Of a stretch of 64,000 nt of DNA, positions 25,708 to 35,181 are shown one piece after another. Location of the stretch: assembly GCA_002352205.1 (NCBI GenBank), contig DEHZ01000002.1, forward strand, positions 1 through 64,000, read 5' to 3'. Every line of letters starts with the position of its first letter. Positions within the stretch are counted from its first letter, which is position 1. The position numbers and the translations under genes were made by a program. A model generated the notes under the pieces. The model was not told where the DNA came from, did no database searches, and saw only the letters and a list, made by a program, of their open reading frames with translations. The stretch comes from Flavobacterium sp. UBA2787. GTDB lineage: Bacteria > Bacteroidota > Bacteroidia > Flavobacteriales > Flavobacteriaceae.

Positions 25708-25782
25708 TAAATCCGTGTTCATCCATTTTCGCAAAGCGAATCTAAAAAAATCAGTTTTATCCGTGCTATCCGTGTTCCATTT
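25708..25782 (-). repeat. Interspersed repeat, family 2, copy a
   Basis: Reverse-strand match to the other three copies: ATGGAACACGGAT, then CTGATTTTTTT, the hairpin TTCGCTTTGCGAA, then AATGGATGAACACGGATTT. It lies in the 354-bp gap (25484-25837) between umuC and the acetyltransferase. The rest of that gap is AT-rich sequence with an A-rich purine stretch near 25540-25575 and no recognisable gene. Confidence 0.7.
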
Positions 25783-25837
25783 GAGTTAGTGATTATTTGG
25801 AAGTTTTCAATCGCAGTCGCAGTTTTCAACCGACAAC

Positions 25838-26341
25838 TCACAACACCTTCTCATACGCTCGTCTCGGACTTCCTCTAAAATGCACGATGCCACAAAACAC
25901 AAAACCTGATTTTTCAAAGATACTCATCATAGCAAAATTATCGTGGTTGGTATCGGCTTTGAGGCTGTGGATGTTATTGGCTAACGCAAATGCTTCGATA
26001 TGCTCAATCATTTTTTTGGATAAGTTTTGACCGATGTATTCCTGAGCAATCGCCACACGATGAAAAACCACAAAATCACTTGTGGTCAACCATTCGCCTT
26101 GTAAGTTTGCATATTCTGGTTCGTCATTGATTAAAACGGCAGAATAACCTATAATAATTTCACCATCAGTTAGCACATAACCAATTCCTTTTTCGATGTC
26201 TTGTTGAATGATTTCCGGGTTGGGATAACCGTCTTGCCATTGGTTGCTGCCGTCGGCTTTTCGTCGGAGGATGGCTTTTTGAAGGATGATCCAGATTTGT
26301 GGAGCATCGGTGGTGGTGGCTTTTCTGAATTGGTAGTTCAT
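25838..26341 (-). CDS. GNAT-family N-acetyltransferase
   Basis: 167 residues from the ATG at 26341 (MNYQFRKATTTDAPQIW); an ATG six codons upstream at 26359 is also possible. GNAT features: motif D-like N-terminal strand FRKATTTDAPQIW, central YANLQGEW...VVFHRVAIAQEYIGQNLSKKMIEHIEAF with the acetyl-CoA loop (Q/RxxGxG/A form degenerate, QEYIGQNLSK), and C-terminal SLKADTNHDNFAMMSIFEKSGF. Substrate unknown. Single gene flanked by two repeat elements. Confidence 0.85.
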   Translation of the reverse strand: MNYQFRKATTTDAPQIWIILQKAILRRKADGSNQWQDGYPNPEIIQQDIEKGIGYVLTDGEIIIGYSAVLINDEPEYANLQGEWLTTSDFVVFHRVAIAQEYIGQNLSKKMIEHIEAFALANNIHSLKADTNHDNFAMMSIFEKSGFVFCGIVHFRGSPRRAYEKVL

Positions 26342-26409
26342 TTTATTTGGTTCTGGCATCTAATGAAATAAATTACAAAGTTAGCACAATTTTCTATTGA
26401 AGCAGCATT

Positions 26410-26570
26410 CGCGTTAGGGATTGAAGTGAAAAGCCCGGAACCTCAAAACAGCAAATTTTCTTAGGCACAAAAAGCGACCAAAGGAAGCTCTTTTGGGTCT
26501 TTAGAAAATTGCTGTTTTGTGGTGAGGACTTGTAACAGAAAGCCCGACCCTTGGGAAACGCCCAAAATTT
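26410..26570 (+). repeat. Interspersed hairpin repeat, family 1, copy B
   Basis: Core AAAAAGCGACCAAAGGAAGC then TCTTTT (26470-26493). Flanking arms AAAACAGCAAATTTTCT (26445-26461) and AGAAAATTGCTGTTTT (26503-26518) pair with one bulge, extended by CCTC/GAGG outside. The outer flanks (TTAGGGATTGAAGTG, AAAGCCCG on both sides, GGGAAACGCCC) differ from copies A and C. This fills most of the gap between the acetyltransferase and the cold-shock gene. Confidence 0.75.
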
Positions 26571-26606
26571 TAAAAATAAAAAAACGTCCCGATTGCTCGA
26601 GACGTT
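26570..26606 (-). terminator. Terminator of the cold-shock gene
   Basis: On the minus strand, AACGTCTCGA pairs with TCGGGACGTT around a GCAA-containing loop with one mismatch, followed by a T run. Confidence 0.82.
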
Positions 26607-26638
26607 GTCATTTCATTCGGTAATCTAAATAATATCTA

Positions 26639-26836
26639 TTATTCGATCACAGCTACTTGAGCTGCTACTTTACCTTTTCTACCTTCTTCTTCTTCGTAGT
26701 GAACTCTGTCACCTTCTCTTAGCTCTTCAGCTTTGATTCCGGTTGCGTGAACGAAGATGTCTTTTCCGGTTTCTTCATCTGTGATGAATCCGTAACCTTT
26801 TGACTCATTGAAAAATTTTACTGTACCTGTACGCAT
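26639..26836 (-). CDS. Cold-shock domain protein (CspA family)
   Basis: 65 residues, a single cold-shock domain. RNP1 is KGYGFIT and RNP2 is DIFVHAT, preceded by MRTGTVKFFNESKG. It binds single-stranded RNA/DNA and acts as an RNA chaperone. The middle EELREGDRVHYEEEEGRKG is unusually acidic/charged but within the family's range. Transcribed alone: a TAnnTTTG box lies 29 nt upstream and a terminator follows. Confidence 0.95.
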   Translation of the reverse strand: MRTGTVKFFNESKGYGFITDEETGKDIFVHATGIKAEELREGDRVHYEEEEGRKGKVAAQVAVIE

Positions 26837-26864
26837 TGTGATAATAAAAAAAATTAATAATGCC

Positions 26865-26872
26865 CAAAGGTA
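26865..26872 (-). promoter_or_regulatory. -7 box TACCTTTG of the cold-shock gene
   Basis: Minus-strand TACCTTTG fits TAnnTTTG, 29 nt from the ATG. The nearest TTG upstream is 27 nt away, longer than the ideal spacing. Confidence 0.5.
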
Positions 26873-26921
26873 ATCTATAATTAAATACGAATGTTAAAAC
26901 AATGTTACTTTTTTGTGAAAA

Positions 26922-27155
26922 TTATTGATTTTCAGTATTTTCCTCGTTTTTTTTATCGAATTTAAACATATAGTCTTCTAATTTCTTGTTTTTATAGCGA
27001 TGCCATAAAAAAACAGGCATGAGCACTAATGCACTGATTAATACACCGATACCAACCCATTTATCGCCTTCGTCTCCGATTGTGTTTTTGATGTAAAATC
27101 CGTAGCCAATAAAGGCTAAAACGATAAAAAACAGGATGCGAATGACGTATTTCAT
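26922..27155 (-). CDS. Small membrane protein of unknown function
   Basis: 77 residues with two hydrophobic segments (about 5-22 and 35-53) and a basic-then-acidic C-terminal tail (HRYKNKKLEDYMFKFDKKNEENTENQ) probably in the cytosol. No family recognised. It starts 4 nt after the aspS stop on the same strand, so it is almost certainly the second gene of the aspS transcript. Confidence 0.75.
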   Translation of the reverse strand: MKYVIRILFFIVLAFIGYGFYIKNTIGDEGDKWVGIGVLISALVLMPVFLWHRYKNKKLEDYMFKFDKKNEENTENQ

Positions 27156-27159
27156 GGTT

Positions 27160-28911
27160 TTATTTTAGGTTTAATTTGATGTGTAATTCGTTTAATTGTG
27201 CTTCGTCGATTGTGGATGGAGCATCAATCATCACATCGCGACCGCTGTTGTTTTTTGGGAAAGCGATGAAGTCACGAATGGTTTCTTGTCCACCTAAAAT
27301 AGCCACCAAACGGTCTAATCCGAAAGCTAAACCTCCGTGTGGCGGTGCTCCGAATTGGAAAGCGTTCATTAAAAATCCGAATTGGTTTTCGGCTTGTTCG
27401 GGAGAAAATCCTAACAACGAGAACATTCTACTTTGTAAATCACGGTCGTGAATACGGATGGAACCACCACCGATTTCGTTTCCGTTTAACACCATATCGT
27501 AGGCGTTGGCACGCACTTTTCCGGGTTCGGTTTCGATCAGTTTCATATCTTCCGGTTTTGGCGAAGTGAACGGATGGTGCATGGCGTGGTAGCGTTGCGA
27601 ATCTTCATCCCATTCCAATAACGGAAAATCGACTACCCAAAGTGGAGCAAATTCGTCCGGTTTTCGCAAGCCTAAACGAGTGGCAACTTCCATACGAAGT
27701 GCCGATAATTGTGTTCTGGTTTTGTCGGCTTTTCCGGAAAGAATTAGAATTAAATCGCCGGGTTTGGCGTTGGTGATTTCGGCCCATTTTTTTAAATCGG
27801 CTTCGTCATAAAATTTATCTACGGAGGATTTTAGACTTCCGTCCAATTCGTATTTTACATAGACCATTCCGGTAGCACCAATTTGCGGACGTTTGATCCA
27901 ATCAATCAACGCATCAATTTCTTTTCTGGAATAGGAGGCACAGCCGGGAACGGCAATTCCGACTATTAATTCGGCCGAATTAAATACCGGAAAATCTTTG
28001 TTTTGAGCTACTGCGTTTAGCTCTCCGAATTTCATGTCAAAACGAATATCCGGTTTGTCGTTTCCGTAGGTTTTCATTGCATAGTCGTAGGTAATTCTTG
28101 GGAATTTATCTACTTCAACGCCTTTGATTTCTTTTAATAAATGACGAGTCAATCCTTCAAAAACATTTAAAATATCTTCTTGTTCCACGAATGCCATTTC
28201 GCAATCGATTTGTGTGAATTCCGGTTGACGGTCGGCACGCAAATCTTCGTCTCTAAAACATTTTACGATTTGAAAATATTTATCCATTCCGCCTACCATC
28301 AACAATTGTTTGAAGGTTTGTGGCGATTGAGGTAAAGCATAAAATTGTCCTTCGTTCATGCGACTTGGAACGACAAAATCTCTTGCTCCTTCGGGAGTAG
28401 ATTTGATTAAATAAGGTGTTTCTATTTCGCAAAAACCTTGTTTAGACAAATAATTGCGTACTTCCATCGATACTTTATGACGGAAAATCAAGGAGTTTTT
28501 TACCGGATTTCTTCGGATATCTAAATAGCGGTATTTCATTCGAATGTCTTCGCCACCATCAGTTTCATCTTCAATGGTGAAAGGAGGAAGTTGAGCTGCA
28601 TTTAAAATCGTTAATTCAGAAACTAAGATTTCAATTTCTCCGGTTGGAATGTTTTTATTTTTTGCCTCGCGTTCGATTACGGTTCCTTTTACTTGAATCA
28701 CGAATTCTCTTCCGAGTGATTTTGATGCTTCAAAAACCGATTTTTCGGTTCGGCTTTCATCAAATATTAATTGAGTGATTCCGTAACGATCGCGTAAATC
28801 GACCCAATTCATAAATCCTTTATCACGTGATTTTTGCACCCATCCGGCTAAGGTAACTTCTGTATTGATGTGCGAACTGTTTAATTCTCCGCAAGTATGA
28901 CTTCTGTACAT
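27160..28911 (-). CDS. aspS: Aspartyl-tRNA synthetase
   Basis: Charges tRNA-Asp. 583 residues from [11 protein letters not shown] (ATG 28911), which matches the family start; an upstream codon at 28938 would add nine residues overlapping the -7 box. N-terminal OB-fold anticodon-binding domain ([14 protein letters not shown]), class II motif 2 [18 protein letters not shown], a bacterial GAD insertion in the middle, and motif 3 [13 protein letters not shown] near the C-terminus. The family may be discriminating or non-discriminating; asnS is present at 61008, so a discriminating enzyme is expected. Confidence 0.97.
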   Translation of the reverse strand: MYRSHTCGELNSSHINTEVTLAGWVQKSRDKGFMNWVDLRDRYGITQLIFDESRTEKSVFEASKSLGREFVIQVKGTVIEREAKNKNIPTGEIEILVSELTILNAAQLPPFTIEDETDGGEDIRMKYRYLDIRRNPVKNSLIFRHKVSMEVRNYLSKQGFCEIETPYLIKSTPEGARDFVVPSRMNEGQFYALPQSPQTFKQLLMVGGMDKYFQIVKCFRDEDLRADRQPEFTQIDCEMAFVEQEDILNVFEGLTRHLLKEIKGVEVDKFPRITYDYAMKTYGNDKPDIRFDMKFGELNAVAQNKDFPVFNSAELIVGIAVPGCASYSRKEIDALIDWIKRPQIGATGMVYVKYELDGSLKSSVDKFYDEADLKKWAEITNAKPGDLILILSGKADKTRTQLSALRMEVATRLGLRKPDEFAPLWVVDFPLLEWDEDSQRYHAMHHPFTSPKPEDMKLIETEPGKVRANAYDMVLNGNEIGGGSIRIHDRDLQSRMFSLLGFSPEQAENQFGFLMNAFQFGAPPHGGLAFGLDRLVAILGGQETIRDFIAFPKNNSGRDVMIDAPSTIDEAQLNELHIKLNLK

Positions 28912-28935
28912 TTTGATTCGAAATTTTTTGAGTTG

Positions 28936-28943
28936 CAAAAGTA
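28936..28943 (-). promoter_or_regulatory. -7 box TACTTTTG of aspS
   Basis: Minus-strand TACTTTTG fits TAnnTTTG about 25 nt before the aspS ATG; no clear TTG at -33. It supports 28911 as the start. Confidence 0.5.
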
Positions 28944-29042
28944 CTATTTTGTTTGAAGAATTTTGATTTTTTTAGGGTAAAAGGTGATAGGTGATTGGTA
29001 AAGGGGTTGAGTGAATATGATTTGTTTCAAATCTTTATCAAA

Positions 29043-29121
29043 ATAGAACACGTATTAGATGGATTAAATGGATTTAAGCTGATTTCTTTGTTCGCAAGCG
29101 AGAATGGATTTGGATGGATTT
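29043..29121 (+). repeat. Interspersed repeat, family 2, copy b
   Basis: GAACACGTATTAGATGGATT, AAGCTGATTTC, hairpin TTCGCAAGCGA, GAATGGATTTGGATGGATTT. With copy c it fills much of the 553-bp gap between aspS (28911) and the MORN-like gene (29465). Between the copies is a low-complexity AACTCCAAACTGCCAACTC stretch (29155-29180). Confidence 0.72.
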
Positions 29122-29189
29122 TATTCTGCTTACTTTTTTATAACAACTTTTACTCCTAACTCCAAACTGCCAACTCTAAACTTATTTTA

Positions 29190-29270
29190 ATGGAACACGG
29201 ATTAGGTGGACTAAATGGATTTACGCTGATTTATTTGTTCGCAAGCGAAAATGGATTGAAGCGGATTTCT
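29190..29270 (+). repeat. Interspersed repeat, family 2, copy c
   Basis: ATGGAACACGGATTAGGTGG, ACGCTGATTTA, hairpin TTCGCAAGCGAA, AATGGATTGAAGCGGATTTC. It is a direct repeat of copy b 147 bp away. An 84-codon frame starts inside it but has no protein character. Confidence 0.72.
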
Positions 29271-29421
29271 TGGTTTGCGGATAGTTTTCTCGCAGAATCT
29301 TTAGAATTTTTGAAGTTCCGTTTACCTTTTATCGATTACCCATCACCAATTTCCAATGTTAAGTTTTTATCTAATGTTACCAAATTGTTACCAAAAAGTT
29401 TTTTTAATGTAAACTTTTGTG

Positions 29422-29429
29422 TACATTTG
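29422..29429 (+). promoter_or_regulatory. -7 box TACATTTG of the MORN-like gene
   Basis: TACATTTG fits TAnnTTTG, 35 nt before the ATG at 29465. No TTG at ideal -33 spacing. Confidence 0.5.
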
Positions 29430-29464
29430 TTTTGTAATTGTTAACCTGCTAAAAATTAAAGAGT

Positions 29465-29818
29465 ATGAAAAAGTTATTTATTGCAGCAATGCTGGTAGTT
29501 TCAGGAGCATTATTTGCTCAAGATGATAATGCAAAACACGAAGTGGTTGACCAAATGGTTAAATCAACTTTTTATCACGATAATGGTCAAGTGCAACAAG
29601 AAGGTTTTTATAAAGATGGAAAAGTGCACGGACAATGGGTTTCGTATGATGAAAGCGGAAATAAAGTGGCCATGGGTCAATATCAAAACGGAATGAAAAT
29701 TGGCAAATGGTTCTTTTGGACCGGAGCTGATTTAACTGAAGTAGATTATTCTGACAGTAGAATTGCACAAGTGAAAAAATGGTCGCAAGGTGCTATTGTA
29801 CAAGTGAACAAAAATTAA
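29465..29818 (+). CDS. Secreted MORN-like (YwqK-type) repeat protein
   Basis: 117 residues. Signal peptide MKKLFIAAMLVVSGALFAQ. The mature part contains MORN/YwqK-like strands: KSTFYHDNGQVQQEGFYKDG, KVHGQWVSYDESGNKVAMGQ, YQNGMKIGKWFFW. Single-gene unit with a promoter-like box and strong terminator. Proteins of this kind are common in flavobacterial envelopes and often automatically named YwqK-family antitoxin, but no toxin gene is nearby. Role unknown. Confidence 0.8.
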   Translation: MKKLFIAAMLVVSGALFAQDDNAKHEVVDQMVKSTFYHDNGQVQQEGFYKDGKVHGQWVSYDESGNKVAMGQYQNGMKIGKWFFWTGADLTEVDYSDSRIAQVKKWSQGAIVQVNKN

Positions 29819-29839
29819 CTATACCTAAACTCAACCTTA

Positions 29840-29869
29840 AAAGAGCTTCATAATTGAAGCTCTTTTTTT
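29840..29869. terminator. Bidirectional terminator
   Basis: AAAGAGCTTCA (29840-29850) pairs with TGAAGCTCTTT (29855-29865) around TAAT, between convergent genes. Confidence 0.9.
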
Positions 29870-30437
29870 ATTCTATTTTCTTTTTGGAACGATTTAATTC
29901 TTTGAAGGATGAAATGATTTTTTCCATTGCTTTTGAATGTTCTTTTTTACTTTTTAGTTCTGTCCAGTTGACGATTTGATAGTATCGATCTTTTCCTTTC
30001 ACAAATCCAAATTGATAATAAATGTCAATATTATCAACAGTTCCGCTCACGTTCATGAGTTTTGCATCCATTCCGTTGATTTTGGTGTCTTCAAAGTTGG
30101 AGAACTTTCCATTTTTAATACTAACGGATAAATTATCTTTTAGTAAATTAGAATATCCGGTTAAATTTGGCTTGTAACTTTCTGCTAAATATTCATCTTG
30201 AGTCACTAAATCATTGAAATCGGAAATTGGTTCATCAATTACAATCGTATAAAATTCATTGAGGATATTTTGGTATTGCAGCGAAGCATCTTCATGCAAA
30301 TTATCTGCTTTGGAAAGTGTTTTGGGTAACTCAATTTCGTATTGTCCTTTAATTTTGATGGATTGAATTTCTTCATTGGCACAACTTACCATCACAAAGG
30401 AAATTAAAATATAGCAACTAATTCTGATTGTTTTCAT
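29868..30437 (-). CDS. Lipoprotein of unknown function
   Basis: 189 residues, signal MKTIRISCYILISFVMVSC with lipobox VMVSC (Cys19). The mature domain (IKIKGQYEIELPKTLSKADNL ... YQIVNWTELKSKKEHSKAMEKIISSFKEL) has the layout of small PsbP/LolA-like periplasmic folds: an opening beta strand pair around a short ligand loop, and a closing helix. This is only a resemblance. It lies downstream of the RND efflux operon but is separated from it by a terminator. Confidence 0.75.
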   Translation of the reverse strand: MKTIRISCYILISFVMVSCANEEIQSIKIKGQYEIELPKTLSKADNLHEDASLQYQNILNEFYTIVIDEPISDFNDLVTQDEYLAESYKPNLTGYSNLLKDNLSVSIKNGKFSNFEDTKINGMDAKLMNVSGTVDNIDIYYQFGFVKGKDRYYQIVNWTELKSKKEHSKAMEKIISSFKELNRSKKKIE

Positions 30438-30458
30438 TTGAAAATTTTATGCAAGATA

Positions 30459-30487
30459 AAAAAAAACCACGCTTTCACGTGGTTTAA
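30459..30487 (-). terminator. Terminator of the RND efflux operon
   Basis: AAACCACG pairs with CGTGGTTT around a CTTTCA-type loop, followed on the minus strand by a long T run. Confidence 0.85.
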
Positions 30488-30491
30488 TTGG

Positions 30492-33400
30492 TTAATTTGT
30501 TTCGGTATTTAAATCTAGTTTTTTCTTCTTTTTCTTTTTTACTTTGATTTTTCCTTTATGTAGTAAATAGAACATCACCGGAACAATTACTAAAGTAAGG
30601 AAAGTGGCAAAAATTAATCCGTAGATTACGGTTTTGGCCAATGGACCCCAGAAAATTACGTTATCACCTCCCATATAAATGTTTGGGTTGTAATCAATAA
30701 ATAATCCAAAAAAGTCAACGTTCAATCCCATTGCTAACGGAACTAATCCTAAAACGGTGGTAATTGCGGTTAATAAAACCGGTCTTAAACGAGAACGTCC
30801 ACCTTCAACAATTACATCTAAATATTCTTGTTTGTTTAGTAAGCCGTCTTCATCTAACCCTTTTTCATTTAATTTTCTATCGATAAGTAATTGGGTGTAA
30901 TCAATCAAAACAATAGCATTATTTACAACAATTCCGGCCAACGAAATAATTCCCATCATCGTCATAATGATGACAAAATCGTCACCAAAGAAAGCCATTC
31001 CAAAAAATACACCACCAAAACTTAGTAAAACCGAAACCATAATAATAATTGGTTTAGAAACTGAGTTAAATTGAGCAACCAAGATTAAAATGATTCCGCC
31101 CAACGCAATTAATAAAGCATTCACCAAGAAACTCATATTTTTCGATTGCTCTTCTTGTTCTCCGGTGAAAGAGAAATTAATGTCTTTTCCTATTTCGTAA
31201 TCTTCTAATTCTTTTTTAATTTTTTCTACGATTTCATTACCATTATAACCGGTAACAACATTAGAATAAACGGTAATAATTCGTTTTAAATTCTTTCTTT
31301 TTATCGTATTAAAAGTGGTAGAATTCTGATTAGAAGTAATGGATGAAATCGGAACTTGAACTAATTTTCCTGAAGCCTGATCTCTAAATGTTATCGGTTG
31401 ATTGTAAATGATGTTATTGTCATTTCGTTGAGCTTCCGGTAAACGAACATTGATTTCGAAATCGTCTTTACCGTCTTTGTAAGTTGAGATTTTCTCACCA
31501 AAAATAGCTCTTCGCAATGTTTGACCCACTTGACCAGACGTAATTCCGAGTTGACCGGCTTTATCCAAATCAACGGTTACATCAACACCTGGTTTTTCTT
31601 TATTTACATCAATTTTAAGTTCTTCAATTCCGGCGATATTTTTTCCGTCAATAAAACTTTTCATTTTTTTGGCTTCCATCAACATCGCATCATAATCTTC
31701 TCCAGAAATTTCGATGTTTACAGGATATCCGGCAGGCGGACCGTTTTGCTCTTTTTCTACAATGACCGAAACGCCGGCATAACCTTGCACAGCCGAACGG
31801 ATTTCTTCCATCACATCCAAACTGTTTAAACCTTTACGGTATTTGAATTCCCGCATTGTTAATGTTACTTTTCCACGATTTGGCATATCGTTTTGAGCAC
31901 CACCTTCCGTTTGCGGATTTCCGGCACCTTGACCTACTTGGCCAATGGCACTTTCTACCATATAATTATCGCCGTCTTCTACATATTTATTGGCAATGGC
32001 GTATACTTTTTGCTCTATTTCTTTCGTAAATTCATTGGTTTTTTTGATGTCTGTTCCTTCAGGAAATTCAATGTAAACCATAATTTGATTCGGTTGATTT
32101 TCAGGAAAGAACAACACATTTGGTTTAGCAATTCCAACTGCTACAAATGATAAAATCAATAAACCAAATGTTCCAAGAAAAAATGCCCAAGGTTTTCTTC
32201 CGCCTAACGCAAATTGTAAAAAATTACGGTATTTATTTTCAAGCCAAACTAAGATGATTCGTTGAAAATAATCTTGTGCTCCAACCAGAAAATATTTGTA
32301 AATCCATAACATGATGGCGAAGAAAAGCATCAAGTTTCCAAGACCTTTTAATCCGCCGGATTCTGAAATAAATCCTGAAATAAGCATAACTAATCCAATT
32401 CCGCCCACTAATCCACTTAATTTGATGAGTGATTTTTTACTCATTTCTTCTTCTTTCAATTTCATGAAATCGGAAGTTAGCATCGCATTGATAACTAACG
32501 CCACAAACAAAGAAGAAAATAATACCACGGACAATGTCATCGGAAAATAAATCATAAATTTCCCCATCGTTCCGGGCCATAATCCTAATGGGAAAAAGGC
32601 TGCCAATGTGGTTGCAGTGGATGCGATAATTGGCCACGCAATTTCGCCAATACCTTCAATAGCGGCTTGTTTTCTGGATTTTCCTTCGCTCATTAATGTG
32701 TAAACGTTTTCCACCACAACGATTCCGTTATCCACCAACATTCCAAGTCCCATAACGAGTCCGAAAAGTACCATAGTATTCAGTGTAATCCCGAAAGAAG
32801 CCAAAATCATATACGACATGAACATCGAAAGCGGAATAGCAAAACCAACAAATAATGCATTTCTAAATCCTAAGAAAAACATCAAAACACCAATAACAAG
32901 AATTACCCCAAAAATGATATTGTTCACCAAATCATCTACTTGGGCAATGGTTCGGGTAGATTGATCGTTTGCGTAAGTAATGGTTAATCCTTCCGGAAAG
33001 TAATTTTCTTTGGCTTTGTCGATAATTGTTTTTACACCATCAACGGCCTCCACCATATTTTTACCACTTCTTTTTTTAATGTCGAGCATCACAACGGGCT
33101 TACCATAATCTCTTGCAAAAGTTGTTCGTTCTTTTTCTTGGAAAGTAATGGTCGCAATATCTTTTAAGTAAACATTTCCATCTTGTTTTTTAACGATGAT
33201 GTTTTCTAAATCAGACGGTTTTTCGATTTCACCAATTACACGGATATTTTTCTTAATTCCGTTGTTGGAAACGCCTCCACCGGAAACGGTTTTGTTTTCA
33301 TATTTCACCGAATTGATAATGTCGTCAAAACTTACTTTTGCAGAAGACATTTTATACATATCAACCGCAATTTCAACCTCTTTATCTTCCGCACCACGAA

Positions 33401-33962
33401 TGGCCGCTTCTTTAATTTGCGGAAGTCTTTCGATTTGATCTTCTAAATATTCAGCATATTCTTTCAGTTTTTCTGATGAAAAATCGCCTGTAATATTGAT
33501 GTTCAAAATCGGAACTTCTTCGGCAATATTCAAATCAAAAACGTTTGGTTCTACTTTTCCACCGCCGTCGATTGTTGGCCATTCAGTATCAGATTTTACA
33601 AGGTCGACCTTGTCTTTTACCTTTTGTTTGGCATCTTCAACTGAAATATCTTCGTCAAATTCAACCAAAATCATGGAATAATCTTCCAATGTATTGGATG
33701 TGATTTTTGTTACACCCGAAATATTGTTGAATTCTTCTTCCAAAGGTTTGGTTATCAGTTTCTCTACATCTTCAGCCGAATTCCCCGGATTTATCGAACT
33801 AACATAAATTTTAGTTTCAATAATTTCGGGAAAACTCTCTCTCGGCATTGAATAATACGACATCAATCCACCAATCAATAGTATGGCTGTGATGACATAA
33901 ACCGTCATTTTATTGTTAATTGCCCACGTTGAAATGGCAAATTCTTTATTTATCTTACTCAT
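30492..33962 (-). CDS. RND-family efflux permease (AcrB/CzcA-like)
   Basis: 1156 residues, about 100 longer than AcrB. Twelve membrane segments in the RND 1+5+1+5 pattern with two large periplasmic loops. N-terminal SYYSMPRESFPEI and NTLEDYSMILVEF are typical. The TM4 motif reads GMLVDNGIVVVENV: one of the AcrB acidic pair is kept and the second is Asn, as in other RND subgroups. A soluble insert lies near 505-545. The C-terminus is Lys-rich (KVKKKKKKK). Inner-membrane proton-driven pump working with the adaptor and TolC-type genes upstream. Substrate unknown. Confidence 0.94.
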   Translation of the reverse strand: MSKINKEFAISTWAINNKMTVYVITAILLIGGLMSYYSMPRESFPEIIETKIYVSSINPGNSAEDVEKLITKPLEEEFNNISGVTKITSNTLEDYSMILVEFDEDISVEDAKQKVKDKVDLVKSDTEWPTIDGGGKVEPNVFDLNIAEEVPILNINITGDFSSEKLKEYAEYLEDQIERLPQIKEAAIRGAEDKEVEIAVDMYKMSSAKVSFDDIINSVKYENKTVSGGGVSNNGIKKNIRVIGEIEKPSDLENIIVKKQDGNVYLKDIATITFQEKERTTFARDYGKPVVMLDIKKRSGKNMVEAVDGVKTIIDKAKENYFPEGLTITYANDQSTRTIAQVDDLVNNIIFGVILVIGVLMFFLGFRNALFVGFAIPLSMFMSYMILASFGITLNTMVLFGLVMGLGMLVDNGIVVVENVYTLMSEGKSRKQAAIEGIGEIAWPIIASTATTLAAFFPLGLWPGTMGKFMIYFPMTLSVVLFSSLFVALVINAMLTSDFMKLKEEEMSKKSLIKLSGLVGGIGLVMLISGFISESGGLKGLGNLMLFFAIMLWIYKYFLVGAQDYFQRIILVWLENKYRNFLQFALGGRKPWAFFLGTFGLLILSFVAVGIAKPNVLFFPENQPNQIMVYIEFPEGTDIKKTNEFTKEIEQKVYAIANKYVEDGDNYMVESAIGQVGQGAGNPQTEGGAQNDMPNRGKVTLTMREFKYRKGLNSLDVMEEIRSAVQGYAGVSVIVEKEQNGPPAGYPVNIEISGEDYDAMLMEAKKMKSFIDGKNIAGIEELKIDVNKEKPGVDVTVDLDKAGQLGITSGQVGQTLRRAIFGEKISTYKDGKDDFEINVRLPEAQRNDNNIIYNQPITFRDQASGKLVQVPISSITSNQNSTTFNTIKRKNLKRIITVYSNVVTGYNGNEIVEKIKKELEDYEIGKDINFSFTGEQEEQSKNMSFLVNALLIALGGIILILVAQFNSVSKPIIIMVSVLLSFGGVFFGMAFFGDDFVIIMTMMGIISLAGIVVNNAIVLIDYTQLLIDRKLNEKGLDEDGLLNKQEYLDVIVEGGRSRLRPVLLTAITTVLGLVPLAMGLNVDFFGLFIDYNPNIYMGGDNVIFWGPLAKTVIYGLIFATFLTLVIVPVMFYLLHKGKIKVKKKKKKKLDLNTETN

Positions 33963-33986
33963 CAGAGGTTTGTTTTATGAGTTTAT

Positions 33987-35153
33987 TTATTTGATAACTT
34001 CAACAGTGATGCCGTCTTTCAATGATTTTGCACCATCAGTAACCACCATTTCTCCGGGTTCTAGGCCTGATTTTATTTCAACAAAAGCACCGGTTGTATA
34101 ACCTAATTCTACTGTTTTTTGAACTGCTTTAGCATTGTTTTTGCTGTCAACATTCGCAACTGTGTAAACAATTTTCTTTCCTTCAGCATTTTCCTGAATG
34201 ATGTTTTCAGGAAGCAATAATGCTTTTGGGTTTTTATAATCTTCAATTTTCAACACTGCAACTTGATTCGGTCTCAATAAATTATCCGGATTTGGGAGGG
34301 CAATTTCAATTCCGAATGTTCGGTTATTTGGGTTGATGTAATTGCCCACTTGACGTACTTTTCCTTGGTATGTTTTTCCTAATGAATTCAAATACACTTC
34401 TACAACAGCACCCACTTTTAATTGGCTGATGTAATTTTCCGGCACATTTGCACTCACATACATGTTACTTAAATTCACAATTCTAAACAATTCCATCCCG
34501 GGAGAAACAACTTTTCCTCTTTCGGTAATCACTTCATCAATTGTTCCAGAGAATGGAGCAACCACGTTGGTTTTGTTTAATTGTGATTTGATTTGAGCCA
34601 CTGCTTTTTGTTGACTTTCTAATGAAGTTTTAGCTTGTAAAAACTGAATTTCCGAACCAATTTTTTGATCCCAAAGATTTTTTTGTCTTTCAAAAGTAGT
34701 TTTTGCTAAAGCTAATTGTGTTTCAGCTTGAGCCAATTGAGAACCCATTCCGCCATCGTCTATTCTGCCCAAAATTTGTCCTTTTGAAACTTTTTGACCG
34801 GCTTTCACATAAACTTGCGTTAGAATTCCTGAATATTCTGGACTAATTACGATGTTTTCTTTCGTATCCACATTTCCCTGAATTTCGATGTAATGTGTAA
34901 ACAAAGAGTCTTTTAAAGTAACTGTTTTTACTAACGGATTTTTTTTGTTCGGATCTAATTCGGCGATAGCTTTGTCTAATTTTGCTAAATCGGCCACTAA
35001 TTTTTCATATTCTTTATGAACGATTTCTCTGGATGATTTGATTTGATTTAAATCTTTTGATTTAACAACATCATCCACGTTTACATCACTTTTTTCGCCT
35101 GAACAAGCCGAAAGTAAAAGTGAAAAAGTAACTAAGTATAGAATTTTTTTCAT
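33987..35153 (-). CDS. RND efflux periplasmic adaptor (membrane fusion lipoprotein)
   Basis: 388 residues from ATG 35153, giving lipoprotein signal MKKILYLVTFSLLLSAC (Cys17). The frame opens further upstream but would overlap the tolC-like gene. A coiled coil lies near 35-80, then a barrel-sandwich/lipoyl-like fold (GILTQVYVKAGQKVSKGQIL; VVAPFSGTIDEV) and a beta-barrel ending GLEPGEMVVTDGAKSLKDG. It links the permease to the outer-membrane channel. The permease follows after 24 nt. Confidence 0.93.
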   Translation of the reverse strand: MKKILYLVTFSLLLSACSGEKSDVNVDDVVKSKDLNQIKSSREIVHKEYEKLVADLAKLDKAIAELDPNKKNPLVKTVTLKDSLFTHYIEIQGNVDTKENIVISPEYSGILTQVYVKAGQKVSKGQILGRIDDGGMGSQLAQAETQLALAKTTFERQKNLWDQKIGSEIQFLQAKTSLESQQKAVAQIKSQLNKTNVVAPFSGTIDEVITERGKVVSPGMELFRIVNLSNMYVSANVPENYISQLKVGAVVEVYLNSLGKTYQGKVRQVGNYINPNNRTFGIEIALPNPDNLLRPNQVAVLKIEDYKNPKALLLPENIIQENAEGKKIVYTVANVDSKNNAKAVQKTVELGYTTGAFVEIKSGLEPGEMVVTDGAKSLKDGITVEVIK

Positions 35154-35181
35154 GTTATATATAGATTGAATTTTGATTGAT

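Noticed and set aside
29190-29444. An 84-codon ORF on the + strand
   Set aside because: It starts inside family 2 repeat copy c, has no domain or homology-like pattern, and overlaps the promoter of the next gene.
29465-29818. YwqK-type antitoxin
   Set aside because: It has a signal peptide and no toxin partner; MORN-like repeats alone do not support an antitoxin role.
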